The notes under the pieces are model-generated. The model saw only the letters and a program-made list of their open reading frames with translations. It ran no database searches and was not told the DNA's origin. The position numbers were made by a program, and so were the translations under genes. Of a DNA stretch of 64,000 bases, positions 33,716-42,383 are shown one piece after another. Source of the stretch: Brevundimonas sp. M20 (lineage in GTDB: Bacteria > Pseudomonadota > Alphaproteobacteria > Caulobacterales > Caulobacteraceae); the NCBI RefSeq assembly GCF_006547065.1, contig NZ_CP041243.1, positions 2,867,001 to 2,931,000 of the forward strand. Reading direction: 5' to 3'. The first letter of the stretch is position 1. Every line of letters begins with the position of its first letter.

Positions 33716-34402
33716 ATGCGAGCTGCCCTCCTGATCGCCGCCGGTCTGGCCGTCTCCCTGACGCTGGTCGGCGGCCCGGCCTCGGCCCAGTCCTACGACG
33801 GCTACGGGTACGAGTACGGGAACAGCGGCTATCACGGCGGCCATGATCCGCAGGACGATCGGTATTATCGGCCGCGCTATCGCTCGAACGCCGTGCCGTC
33901 GACCTTCGACTGGCGCAGCCAGCTGGACAGGCCGGGCGATTATCGCTGCGACCGGTTCTGGGACGCCAGCCGCGACGACTGCGGCGACCGCTGGCGCGAC
34001 CAGCGCCGCCGGGTCAGCGCCCAGGCCCGCGGCGACTACCGGGAGCTGGCCGGGTATCGGGCCGGGGACGGTTACGGCTACGGGTACGGGGACGGCTATG
34101 GCTACGGGTACGGCTACAACGGGTACGGTTATGGACCGCGCCGGGGCTATGGCTCGCGGGCCTATGGTTATGGCTACGGCTATGGCGGCCACGATCAGGG
34201 CGGCACGACCTATGAAGGCGCCTATGGCCGGCCCGACGTGGTCTTCCCGGGCGGCGGACGTTACGGCCGCTACGCCGATACACGGTACTCCGGCTCGCGG
34301 GACGGACGCCGCATCGACTGGTGCCGGGCGACCTATCGCTCCTACGATCCGGGCAGCGGCTATTACCGCGCGTACAGCGGACGACTGGTCTGGTGCGGCT
34401 AA
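33716..34402 (+). CDS. BA14K-like secreted protein with Gly-Tyr repeats
   Basis: 228 residues with signal peptide (LLIAAGLAVSLTLVGGPASA). Residues 116-165 are low-complexity Tyr-Gly repeats (YGYGYGDGYGYGYGY). The last 30 residues, RIDWCRATYRSYDPGSGYYR and a final Trp-Cys, match the BA14K-type lectin motif (WCxxRYRSYDPxxGxY). GGAG is placed before the ATG. It is likely an envelope or periplasmic protein; lectin activity is family-based inference. Confidence 0.75.
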   Translation: MRAALLIAAGLAVSLTLVGGPASAQSYDGYGYEYGNSGYHGGHDPQDDRYYRPRYRSNAVPSTFDWRSQLDRPGDYRCDRFWDASRDDCGDRWRDQRRRVSAQARGDYRELAGYRAGDGYGYGYGDGYGYGYGYNGYGYGPRRGYGSRAYGYGYGYGGHDQGGTTYEGAYGRPDVVFPGGGRYGRYADTRYSGSRDGRRIDWCRATYRSYDPGSGYYRAYSGRLVWCG

Positions 34403-34531
34403 GCTTCTGAAAATCGGACAATGTTCGTCCGATCACGGATGTGTGGGTGAGCGGCGTTCGCCATTTTTTCGCCCGCTCCGACCCGCTTCGCTCGGCATGG
34501 CCCCATGCGGGCGCAGTCGAGGGGGAGCGTC

Positions 34532-34729
34532 ATGTCCCAGCACAACATCTCCGGTTCCGAGGTTTTCGGTCCCAAGCCGTTCGTCATCCTGCGCGGCGTG
34601 AAATCCAGCGGCCTGCGCCGCCGCAAGAGCGCGCGTGTTCTCGGCGCCTTCATCGCCGGGGCTGTCGTGACCCTGGTCGGCGGCGCGGTCGCCGTGGCGG
34701 CCCTGGTCGGGCCGACGCTCTTCGGGTAG
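34532..34729 (+). CDS. Small membrane protein
   Basis: 65 residues starting MSQHNISGSEVFGPKPFVIL, with an Arg/Lys-rich stretch (RRRKSAR) and one TM helix near 40-62 (VLGAFIAGAVVTLVGGAVAV). GGGGGAG five bases before this ATG decides the start over the ATG at 34505. Its function is unknown. Confidence 0.65.
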   Translation: MSQHNISGSEVFGPKPFVILRGVKSSGLRRRKSARVLGAFIAGAVVTLVGGAVAVAALVGPTLFG

Positions 34730-34760
34730 GCCCGACGGCCTTCAAACACTTCACGCGGCA

Positions 34761-34789
34761 TTCTCGCTCCCCGCCCCGGGGAGGGAGAA
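34761..34789. terminator. Hairpin between convergent genes
   Basis: TTCTCGCTCCCC and GGGGAGGGAGAA form a 12-bp stem (one mismatch) with a 5-base loop, between a plus gene ending at 34729 and a minus gene ending at 34803. No strong T-run. Confidence 0.55.
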
Positions 34790-34802
34790 GGTCGGCGGCG
34801 GT

Positions 34803-35336
34803 TTACGCCAGCCACACCATCCGACGCGTCCGGGCGTCCTGCCCGCGCGCGCGGCTGAAGCCGGTGCGGACCTCGCCCGTGTACAGGAAGCCGGCCTTCT
34901 CCAGCACGCGGCCGGAGGCGGGGTTGTCGGCGAAGTGGCCGGCGACCATGGCGCGACGCTTCCAGTTGCGGCTGGCCCAGACCAGTCCCGCCTCCAACGC
35001 CTCGGTGGCGTAGCCCCGGCCCCAGAAGGGGCGGCCGATCCAGTATCCGACCTCGGGCCCGACATCACCGTCCTCGAACAGGCCGATGACGCCGACAGGA
35101 CCGTGATCCTCGTGCTCGATCAGGAATGTCCGCGACCTGGCCGGGTCCTGCCCCTGAACGTTCAGCACAAAGGCCTCGGCATCGGTGACCGAGAAGGGAT
35201 GCGGCATGCGCAGGGTCATGCGCGCGATGTCGGCGTCATTGGCCAGGGCGGCCAGACGGGTCACGTCCTGGGCCTGCGGGGCGCGCAGCGACAGGCGCCG
35301 CGTCTCGACGACGGGAGAGGGTTCGATCACGCACAT
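34803..35336 (-). CDS. GNAT acetyltransferase, RimJ-like
   Basis: 177 residues. The beginning VETRRLSLRAPQAQDVTRLA and the block VGYWIGRPFWGRGYATEALE, with ENPASGRVLEKAGF-like (DNPASGRVLEKAGFLYTGEV), define the RimJ/RimL-type GNAT group. MCVIEP at 35336 has GAGG six to seven bases upstream; an ATG at 35348 is an alternative. It may modify a ribosomal protein or small amine; unresolved. Confidence 0.88.
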   Translation of the reverse strand: MCVIEPSPVVETRRLSLRAPQAQDVTRLAALANDADIARMTLRMPHPFSVTDAEAFVLNVQGQDPARSRTFLIEHEDHGPVGVIGLFEDGDVGPEVGYWIGRPFWGRGYATEALEAGLVWASRNWKRRAMVAGHFADNPASGRVLEKAGFLYTGEVRTGFSRARGQDARTRRMVWLA

Positions 35337-35402
35337 GACACGCCTCATTCAGAACTCACCGCCTCCTTGGAGGGCTCGGGCGGTGTTCGAGGCGGGGAAA
35401 CG

Positions 35403-35433
35403 AAAAAGGGGAGCCTGGTGATCCAGACTCCCC
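35403..35433 (-). terminator. Rho-independent terminator of rplU-rpmA
   Basis: On the minus strand GGGGAGTCTGG and CCAGGCTCCCC form a stem around ATCA, followed by TTTTT; located about 70 bases past the rpmA stop. Confidence 0.85.
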
Positions 35434-35501
35434 GCGGAATATTTCCCTGGTCCGGATCGGGGCCCTTGGGCCGACGCGATCCGGGTGGTGTTCCGTATCG
35501 C

Positions 35502-35789
35502 TTACTCGGCGGCCGCGGCCTGCTGGGCGTCGTCATTCGCGGCGAGAATCGACACGTAACAACGGCCGTTGGCTTTCTTGGTGAATTTCACGGCGCCGTG
35601 GGTCAGGGCGAACAGCGTGTGATCGCGACCCATGCCGATGTTGTCACCCGGGTGGAAGGTGGTGCCGCGTTGGCGCACGATGATGTTGCCGGCCAGCACG
35701 CGCTCGCCGCCAAACTTCTTCACGCCGAGGCGCTTCGACTCGGAGTCGCGACCGTTGCGCGACGAACCGCCGGATTTCTTGTGAGCCAT
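35502..35789 (-). CDS. rpmA: 50S ribosomal protein L27
   Basis: The 95-residue protein starts [20 protein letters not shown], with [20 protein letters not shown] in the middle, all universal L27 blocks. The N-terminal tail reaches the peptidyl-transferase centre. It is second in the rplU-rpmA operon, after 91 bases; a terminator follows. Confidence 0.97.
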   Translation of the reverse strand: MAHKKSGGSSRNGRDSESKRLGVKKFGGERVLAGNIIVRQRGTTFHPGDNIGMGRDHTLFALTHGAVKFTKKANGRCYVSILAANDDAQQAAAAE

Positions 35790-35880
35790 CGTAACTCTCT
35801 TCGGTTTGCACCCGACGCCCTCAGGCGCCCGGTACCGTCATTCTATCACAGTCGCGCCCGGAAGGCGCGGGTTCGAACTC

Positions 35881-36384
35881 TCAGGCTTCTTCGGTCGAAG
35901 CGGCGGCGGCCTTCTTGGCCGGGGCCTTCTTCGCGGCCGGAGCCTTGGCGGCCTTGGCCGGCTTGGCTTCCTCAGCGGCGGCTTCAACACGCGGGGCCAG
36001 GCCACGGGCGCGAGCGTTCATCTCGGCCTTGGTCAGAACCTCGGTCTTGCCTTCCCACTTGGCGGTCTCGCCGGCGCCTTCGATGCCGGTGATGCGCAGG
36101 ACCGATTCCATCTGGCGGTGGCCGTTGGTGCGGCGGTAGCCCTGACGACGGATCTTCTTGAAGATCTTGATCTTCTCGCCCTTGCGGGTTTCGACCAGCG
36201 TCGCGGCGACCGAAGCGCCTTCGATCAGCGGGGCGCCGAGGGTCACGCCCTTGTCTCCGCCGAGCATCAGAACTTCACCGAAGTTGACGGCCGCGCCGGC
36301 TTCGCCGTCGAGTTTCTCGACAACGATGACGTCGCCCGGCTGAACCCGGTACTGTTTTCCGCCGGTCTTGATCACCGCGTACAT
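35881..36384 (-). CDS. rplU: 50S ribosomal protein L21 with basic C-terminal extension
   Basis: The first 103 residues are a normal L21 (MYAVIKTGGKQYRVQPGDVI, KIKIFKKIRRQGYRRTNGHR). The product extends to 167 residues with an Ala-Lys-Pro-rich tail (AKAAKAPAAKKAPAKK), as in other Caulobacterales/Sphingomonadales L21. A promoter and a leader hairpin with T-run precede it. Confidence 0.96.
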   Translation of the reverse strand: MYAVIKTGGKQYRVQPGDVIVVEKLDGEAGAAVNFGEVLMLGGDKGVTLGAPLIEGASVAATLVETRKGEKIKIFKKIRRQGYRRTNGHRQMESVLRITGIEGAGETAKWEGKTEVLTKAEMNARARGLAPRVEAAAEEAKPAKAAKAPAAKKAPAKKAAAASTEEA

Positions 36385-36406
36385 GTTGAAGCCTCAGCGT
36401 AAACGC

Positions 36407-36442
36407 AAAAAGAATAGCGCCCGCGGGGACCCCCGGCGGGCG
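36407..36442 (-). promoter_or_regulatory. Leader hairpin and T-run before rplU (possible attenuator)
   Basis: On the minus strand CGCCCGC pairs with GCGGGCG around an inner GGGG/CCCC pairing, followed by CTATTCTTTTT. This has the form of an intrinsic terminator located within the leader of the rplU-rpmA operon. Confidence 0.55.
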
Positions 36443-36453
36443 AAGAGCGGCGA

Positions 36454-36481
36454 CATATACGGAAGGGGTCCCCGGAGTCAA
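36454..36481 (-). promoter_or_regulatory. Candidate sigma-70 promoter for rplU-rpmA
   Basis: TTGACT (36481-36476) and TATATG (36459-36454) on the minus strand are 16 bases apart, with the leader hairpin immediately downstream. Confidence 0.6.
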
Positions 36482-36622
36482 CGCGGACGGGGAAAAAACC
36501 CCGAAACGAGCGGGAGGCCACGGGACGCCCCGCTGGACCGCGCCCCCTGCTCCAGGCGGAAACCTCGGAACGGCGTACATTATAGTGGAAACCGGGTCGG
36601 GGCGGCGACGGTCGGCGGACTA

Positions 36623-36638
36623 TGTACGGAAACGTACA
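36623..36638. promoter_or_regulatory. Palindrome TGTACG-GAAA-CGTACA in adhesin upstream region
   Basis: A perfect 6+6 inverted repeat around GAAA in the 436-base rplU/adhesin gap. The surroundings (36640-36720) are AT-richer than average. It could be an operator or an RNA tetraloop hairpin. Nothing else gene-like was seen in the gap. Confidence 0.4.
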
Positions 36639-36747
36639 ACCGGGAGTTTTCATGAAATGAAAGAACAAAATTCGCCGTCCGGATGAAAATGGTTCGTTTT
36701 CAACAGGCGAGTCAAATCTGCGGTTGCCTAGTTCAGGCACTTAAGGT

Positions 36748-36765
36748 TTAGGTAAGAGTACCTAA
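36748..36765. promoter_or_regulatory. Palindrome TTAGGTA-AGAG-TACCTAA upstream of adhesin
   Basis: A perfect 7+7 inverted repeat 55 bases before the adhesin start codon, a suitable place for a repressor or activator site. No consensus recognised. Confidence 0.4.
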
Positions 36766-36820
36766 CGTCCGCAAAGGGCGTGATCGACCGCGTTTTGCGC
36801 AGTGTCCTGGGGAGGGACCC

Positions 36821-39800
36821 ATGCCGACGACCTGGACCACCGTGACCGATCCCATCGGCGATACGGGCGCCTTCGACAGCCGCATGATCTTCGGCGACTT
36901 CGACGGGGATGGCGATATCGACATCCTCTACCAGAACGGCAACACCGCCGGGACCGGCATCGGCTTCCTGCAGAACAACGGCAACGGCGCCTTCACCAAC
37001 TATACGGACGCCACCGCCGCCGGCTCGATCTTCGCGGGCGTGGACTTCTCGGGCCGTCAGATCAGCCCGGCCAACTTCTTCGTCTTCGACTTCGACGGCG
37101 ACGGCGATCTGGACATCGCGGACCGGACGTCGAACACCACGACCTTTTTCCGCAATGACGGCAACACCGGCTTCACCCGGATCGCAGACCCCATCCCGGA
37201 CACCGGGTCATTCGACCAGCGGATGGTCTGGGGCGACTTCGACGGCGACGGCGACGTGGACGCCCTCTACCAGAACGGCAACACCGCCGGGGCCGGCATC
37301 GGCTTCCTGCGCAATGACGGCGGGTTGAGCTTCACCAACTTCACCAACGCCGCGGCCGCAGGCACGCCCTTCAGCGGCGTTGACTTCACCGGCCTGCAGC
37401 TCACGACCTCGGCCTTCGTCGTTGACGTCGATGACGACGGCGACATGGACATCCTGGACCGCGGCGCGACCCAGGTGATGTATCGCAACGACGGCGGGTC
37501 GTTTACCCGCACGACCGATCCGCTGGCGGACATCGGCTCCTTCGACGCCCGCATGATCTTCGGCGATTTCGACAGCGACGGCGATACCGACGCCATCTAT
37601 CAGAACGGCAACACCGCCGGCACGGGCTTCGGCTATTTCCGCAATGACGGCGGGACCTTCACCAACTTCACCAGCCTGACGGGCACGCCCTTCGCGGGTC
37701 TGGACCTGACCGGCCAGCAGCTGACCACCTGGACGGCTGTGGACATCGACAACGACGGCGATGTGGACATCGTCGATCGCGACCAGGCCGCCGGCGGTCT
37801 GGTCCTGTACCGCCAGAACGGCGCGCCGCCGCGTCTGGTGTCCTCGACGCCGTCCGACAACGGGACGGGCGTGGCCACCGGCGCCAACATCACCCTGACG
37901 TTCAGCGAAAGCGTCACCAAGGGCAACGGCAACATCTATCTGTATCGCGGCGACGGCGTGCTGATCGAGACGATCAGCATCAGCTCGGCCCAGGTGACGG
38001 GCTCCGGCACGACCTGGACCATCGACCCGTCCGTCACCCTGGCCAGCCTGACCAACTATTACATCCGTATGGATCAGGAGACCTTCGCCGACAGCGAAGG
38101 CGCCGTCTTCGCGGGCATCAACAACAACACCACGCTGAACTTCACCACGGCGGCGTCCAACACCGCGCCGACCTTCGCCAACCTGAACGGCGACGTCGCG
38201 GCCCACACCGAGAATGTGCCGGTGCGGCTGGACGTGGGCGGCAACGCCACCGTGGCGGACGCGGAAAGCGCCAATTTCGACGCGGGCACGCTGACCGTCT
38301 CGATCACCGCCAACGGCCAGTCCGGACAGGACGTGCTGAGCGTCGCCAACATCGGCAACGGCGCCGGGCAGATCGGCGTCTCGGGCAATGCCGTCTTCTA
38401 CGGCGGCGTGCAGATCGGCACCTTCACCGGCGGGACCGGCGGAGCCAACCTGGTCTTCACCTTTGACGCCGACGCCACCCCGGCCGCCGTTCAGGCGCTG
38501 GTGCGCGCGCTGCAGTACAACAACACCTCGGACGCGCCGAACACCGCGACCCGCACGGTCACCCTCGTCCTGACGGACGGCGACGGCGGCACCAGCGCGA
38601 CCCAGACGGTCTCCGTCAGCGTCACCGCCGCGAACGATCCGCACACCGGCGGCGCCGCGATCACCGGGACGGCGGCGGAGGACGGCGTTCTGACCGCCGT
38701 ATCGACCCTGGCCGATGCGGACGGCATCGGAACCCTGCACTATCAGTGGCAGCGCGACACCGGCGGCGGCTACGTCAACGTCGGGTCCGATCAGGCGACC
38801 TATACGCTGGGCGACGCCGACGTGGGCGGCGTGATCCGCGTGGTGATCTACTACACCGACGCCGGCGGCACGGTGGAATCGGCCACCAGCGCCGGCACCG
38901 GCGCCATTTCCGCGGTCAATGATCCGGCCACCGGCGGGGTCTCGATCACCGGCACGGCGACCGAGGACGAAACCCTGACGGCCGACACCTCGACCCTCGG
39001 CGACGCCGATGGTCTGGGCACGCTGCATTATGACTGGCAGCGCGACACCGGCTCCGGCTTCGTCTCCATCGGCGCGGCCGATCAGGCGACCTATACGCTG
39101 GGCGACGCTGACGTGGGCGGCGTGGTCCGGGTGGTCGTCAGCTATGTCGACGGCCAGGGCTTCACGGAAACCGTCACCAGCGCCGGAACCGCCGCCATCG
39201 CGGATGTGAATGACGCCCCGACCCTGGCCCTGACCGGCGGAGCCACGACCTTCGTGGAAGACAGCGCGCCGGTGGGCCTGTTCTCGGGCGCCACGGTGAC
39301 CAACCCCGAATCCGGACAGGACCTGACCCTGACCCTGCAGGTCAGCGGCGTGGCCGATGGATCAAGCGAGGGGCTGGTGCTCTCGGGCGTGCCGATCATC
39401 ATGGTCGCGGGCAGCCCCTTCATCCAGCCCGCTCCCGGCGGCGCGGTGATGGTGCAGGTGACGGCGGGAGCCCCCGGCGTCTTCAATATCGTCATGGTCG
39501 GCATCAGCTCGAACGCGCATGCGCAGCAGATCCTGAACGCCATCACCTATGTGAACGCCGACCAGGACCCGACCGAGGGCGACCGCACGATCACGGTCGT
39601 TTCGATTCAGGACAACGGCGGCGGGACCAACAGCAGCCCGGTCAACGTCAGCTCGACGGTCACCGTCAGCGCGGTGGAGGACGCCCCGGTCGCGGCTGAT
39701 GACGCCGTTTCGACGGTCGAAAGCGCGCCGGTCAGCGGCGACCTGTTCGCCGACAACGGTTCGGGCGTGGATGAGGACGTCGACGGCCCGCCTCCGACCA

Positions 39801-41512
39801 TCGGGGCTGTGAACGGCTCGGCGGCCAATGTCGGAACCCAGATCACCCTGGCCTCGGGCGCCCTGCTGACGGTCAACGCCGACGGCACCTACACCTATGA
39901 TCCGAACGGCCAGTTCGACGACCTGCCGGGCGCGGGTTCGGGCTCGGTGGACACGGCCACCGACACCTTCACCTACACCCTGACCAACGGGAACACCGCC
40001 ACGGTGACCGTGACGATCAACGGTGAAAGCTCGACCACCGGAGACATCTCGGTCGGCACCGGAGGCGATGACACCCAGACCGGCGGCACGGGCGACGACA
40101 CCTTCGTCGGCGGCGCGGGCAATGACACGATCATCGGCGGCGGCGGCGTCAATGTCGTCACCTATACGGGCGCCCCGACCGGCGTGTACGTCCGCCTGAA
40201 CCACGGCGACGTGCCGAACGACGGCTTCGGCGGGACCGACACCATCAGCGGCGTCCAGAACGTCACCGGCACCGCCTTCAACGACACCATCGTCGGCGAG
40301 ACCGGCGCCAATGTCCTGCGTGGCGGCGACGGCTATGACGTGCTGATCGGCCTGGGCGGCGACGACGTCCTGTTCGGCGGCAGCGGCACGGCCAACGAGC
40401 TGTACGGCGGCACGGGCAATGACACCTATTACGTCGACGCCAACGACACCGTGGTCGAGGCGGCCAGCGAAGGGCTGGACACGGTCGTGACCACCCGCAC
40501 CGTCTTCACCCTGGGCGCCAACATCGAGCGTCTGGTCTTCCGCGGCAATGCGGACGTGATCGGCATCGGCAACGCCGAGAACAACACCATGGTCGGCGGC
40601 GGCGGCAACGACCGCCTGAACGGCGGCGCGGGCTATGACGTGCTGATCGGCGGAGCGGGCAACGACGTCCTGCTGGGCGGCTCGGGCGCGGCCAACGAGC
40701 TGTACGGCGGCGAGGGCGACGACATCTATTACGTCGACGCAAACGACACGATCGTCGAGCTGGCGGCTCAGGGCAACGACACCATCCGCACCTCGCTGAC
40801 CAGCTATCGGCTGGGCGCCAATGTGGAGAACCTGATCTACACCGGGTCGTCCAACTTCGTCGGCGTCGGCAATGCGCTGGACAACATTCTCAACGGGCGC
40901 ACGGGCAATGACATCCTGACCGGCGGTCAGGGCAATGACACGCTGAACGGCGGCGACGGTCTGGACACCGCCGTGCTGAGCGGCGTGGCCTCGGACTACA
41001 CCGTCACCTTCGTTTCGGGCTCGACCTGGACCATCACCGACAACGTCGGCGGCCGGGACGGCGTGGACACCATCACCAACATCGAGCGGCTGGCGTTCAG
41101 TGACGGCACCTTCCGGGTGCTGACCCCGCAGTGGACCCCGCCGCCCGCCGCGCCGGTGCTGATGGATGAAGACGCCTGGGTCCTGCCCGCGCTGGTGGAA
41201 GACGACGGCGGCTTCCTGAAGGACGCCGACGCGCCGCTGGTGCAACCCAACCCGACGGATGTGGCCGCCACCGCGGACATGGACCTGCCGCTGGTCCTGC
41301 CGGGCCTGACCGGCGGGGACGACTTCCTGTTCAAATCCTTCGAAACAGGACCGCAGGTTCAGCCGGCGGAACTGGTCAAATTCGTTCCCGTGGACTTCTA
41401 CCGTCCGACCGCCGACGTCATGGTCGAACGGCCGTTCGAAGCCACCGAGCACAACGACGGCTTCGGTCTGCTCGGCCATCAAGGACCGGACGACTGGATC
41501 TTCAACGCGTGA
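36821..41512 (+). CDS. Large FG-GAP/RTX repeat adhesin, type I secreted (predicted)
   Basis: A 1563-residue acidic surface protein with no classical signal peptide. Residues 1-335 contain three near-identical ~108-residue units, each with two Asp-rich calcium loops such as DFDGDGDIDIL. A Big_5-like domain follows near 340-450 (RLVSSTPSDNGTGVATGANI), then cadherin-like and paired Ig-like repeats (about 450-1070; SITGTATEDETLTADTSTLG). RTX nonapeptides lie near 1076-1370 (GGTGDDTFVGGAGNDTIIGG) with a twice-repeated DTYYVDANDTVVE module, and the C-terminal tail is hydrophobic-acidic, LGHQGPDDWIFNA. A type I export signal is inferred; no ABC/MFP genes are nearby. Confidence 0.88.
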   Translation: MPTTWTTVTDPIGDTGAFDSRMIFGDFDGDGDIDILYQNGNTAGTGIGFLQNNGNGAFTNYTDATAAGSIFAGVDFSGRQISPANFFVFDFDGDGDLDIADRTSNTTTFFRNDGNTGFTRIADPIPDTGSFDQRMVWGDFDGDGDVDALYQNGNTAGAGIGFLRNDGGLSFTNFTNAAAAGTPFSGVDFTGLQLTTSAFVVDVDDDGDMDILDRGATQVMYRNDGGSFTRTTDPLADIGSFDARMIFGDFDSDGDTDAIYQNGNTAGTGFGYFRNDGGTFTNFTSLTGTPFAGLDLTGQQLTTWTAVDIDNDGDVDIVDRDQAAGGLVLYRQNGAPPRLVSSTPSDNGTGVATGANITLTFSESVTKGNGNIYLYRGDGVLIETISISSAQVTGSGTTWTIDPSVTLASLTNYYIRMDQETFADSEGAVFAGINNNTTLNFTTAASNTAPTFANLNGDVAAHTENVPVRLDVGGNATVADAESANFDAGTLTVSITANGQSGQDVLSVANIGNGAGQIGVSGNAVFYGGVQIGTFTGGTGGANLVFTFDADATPAAVQALVRALQYNNTSDAPNTATRTVTLVLTDGDGGTSATQTVSVSVTAANDPHTGGAAITGTAAEDGVLTAVSTLADADGIGTLHYQWQRDTGGGYVNVGSDQATYTLGDADVGGVIRVVIYYTDAGGTVESATSAGTGAISAVNDPATGGVSITGTATEDETLTADTSTLGDADGLGTLHYDWQRDTGSGFVSIGAADQATYTLGDADVGGVVRVVVSYVDGQGFTETVTSAGTAAIADVNDAPTLALTGGATTFVEDSAPVGLFSGATVTNPESGQDLTLTLQVSGVADGSSEGLVLSGVPIIMVAGSPFIQPAPGGAVMVQVTAGAPGVFNIVMVGISSNAHAQQILNAITYVNADQDPTEGDRTITVVSIQDNGGGTNSSPVNVSSTVTVSAVEDAPVAADDAVSTVESAPVSGDLFADNGSGVDEDVDGPPPTIGAVNGSAANVGTQITLASGALLTVNADGTYTYDPNGQFDDLPGAGSGSVDTATDTFTYTLTNGNTATVTVTINGESSTTGDISVGTGGDDTQTGGTGDDTFVGGAGNDTIIGGGGVNVVTYTGAPTGVYVRLNHGDVPNDGFGGTDTISGVQNVTGTAFNDTIVGETGANVLRGGDGYDVLIGLGGDDVLFGGSGTANELYGGTGNDTYYVDANDTVVEAASEGLDTVVTTRTVFTLGANIERLVFRGNADVIGIGNAENNTMVGGGGNDRLNGGAGYDVLIGGAGNDVLLGGSGAANELYGGEGDDIYYVDANDTIVELAAQGNDTIRTSLTSYRLGANVENLIYTGSSNFVGVGNALDNILNGRTGNDILTGGQGNDTLNGGDGLDTAVLSGVASDYTVTFVSGSTWTITDNVGGRDGVDTITNIERLAFSDGTFRVLTPQWTPPPAAPVLMDEDAWVLPALVEDDGGFLKDADAPLVQPNPTDVAATADMDLPLVLPGLTGGDDFLFKSFETGPQVQPAELVKFVPVDFYRPTADVMVERPFEATEHNDGFGLLGHQGPDDWIFNA

Positions 41513-41534
41513 AAATGATCGGGAAGGGCTCGAC

Positions 41535-41549
41535 TGTTATAAAGTAACA
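41535..41549. promoter_or_regulatory. Zur-like box
   Basis: TGTTATAAAGTAACA matches the TGTTATANTATAACA zinc-uptake-regulator core at all but two bases and has perfect TGTTA/TAACA ends. It lies 16 bases before the start of a membrane protein gene. Confidence 0.6.
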
Positions 41550-41565
41550 GAGTACAGGACGGTCA

Positions 41566-42225
41566 ATGTCGCCGTCCGATCTTGAGCAACCGATCCTGCT
41601 GTCCCTTCTGGGGACCGGCTTCGCGACGGCCTTCCTGCACGCCGCCCTGCCGACCCACTGGTTGCCTTTCGCGCTGGTGGGTCGCGCGCAGCGCTGGAGC
41701 CTGCCGCGCCTGCTGGGCGCGGTGGGGGCCGCGGGCCTGGCCCATATCGTCACCACCGCCGTGGTCGGCGGCCTGATCGTCGTGGCCGGACTGGCGCTGG
41801 ATCAGTGGATTTCCGGCCTGCTGCCCTGGGTGTCGGCGGCCCTGCTGTTCCTGTTCGGCGTCTTCTATCTGACCCGGGCGACCCTGCGTCGGCCCCGCAC
41901 CGCTGGCGGACCGGAGTTCGACCTGCCCGAGCCGACCGTCACCCACGCCGCCGCCTTCTGGGGGCTGGTGGCCATGATGGCCGTGTCGCCGGGCGAGGTG
42001 CTGCTGCCCATCTATCTGTCGCAGGCGAAGGAAGGCCTGCTGGTGCTCGGCGCGCTGACGCTGGCCTTCGCGGCGGGGACGGTGGCGGGCATGTCGGTAT
42101 TCACCCTGCTGGCCCGCGCGGGCTGGTCGGTGCTGCGGCTCGAGCGCTGGGCGCGCTACGAGGGGGCGGTGCTGGGGATCGCCCTGATCGGGATCGGCCT
42201 TCTGGTCGTGTTCCACCAGCACTGA
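41566..42225 (+). CDS. Multi-pass inner-membrane protein, possible metal transporter
   Basis: 219 residues with about six TM helices. HAALPTHWLPFALVGRAQRW near 25-44 has His residues in a conserved-looking loop reminiscent of the TauE/RcnA/DsbD-type superfamily. The helix near 130-150 (AAFWGLVAMMAVSPGEVLLP) is a second similar half. AGGA lies six bases before the ATG. The Zur-like box just upstream and the two zinc-related genes nearby suggest a metal role; not established. Confidence 0.6.
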   Translation: MSPSDLEQPILLSLLGTGFATAFLHAALPTHWLPFALVGRAQRWSLPRLLGAVGAAGLAHIVTTAVVGGLIVVAGLALDQWISGLLPWVSAALLFLFGVFYLTRATLRRPRTAGGPEFDLPEPTVTHAAAFWGLVAMMAVSPGEVLLPIYLSQAKEGLLVLGALTLAFAAGTVAGMSVFTLLARAGWSVLRLERWARYEGAVLGIALIGIGLLVVFHQH

Positions 42226-42234
42226 CCGGAGCCA

Positions 42235-42303
42235 ATCAGGCTCCGGCATTGTGCTGGAGGGAGCCGGGCCGGCCTGCGCCCGCCCCGACCGATTTCGCTC
42301 TGA
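42235..42303. repeat. Eroded GCGAAATC-family element
   Basis: AATCAGGCTCC at the left and GACCGATTTCGCTC at the right correspond to the ends of the element near 49.81-49.88 kb, but the left arm GCGAAATC is lost. Confidence 0.5.
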
Positions 42304-42383
42304 CGCAAGGTTATACATTTACATTCAATAACTTAGAGCGCCATCGCGTTGACCCTTCGTGCGGTGAAGCCTAAGGAGTCGGC

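Noticed and set aside
37208..41482. Two long minus-strand frames (606 and 706 residues) under the adhesin
   Set aside because: They are mirror frames of the repeat-rich adhesin with no signal peptide, motif or ribosome-binding site.
42309..42323. Second Zur box before the CDF gene
   Set aside because: Only about 11 of 14 informative positions match and the dyad is broken; it is mentioned in the zinc finding but not listed as a feature.
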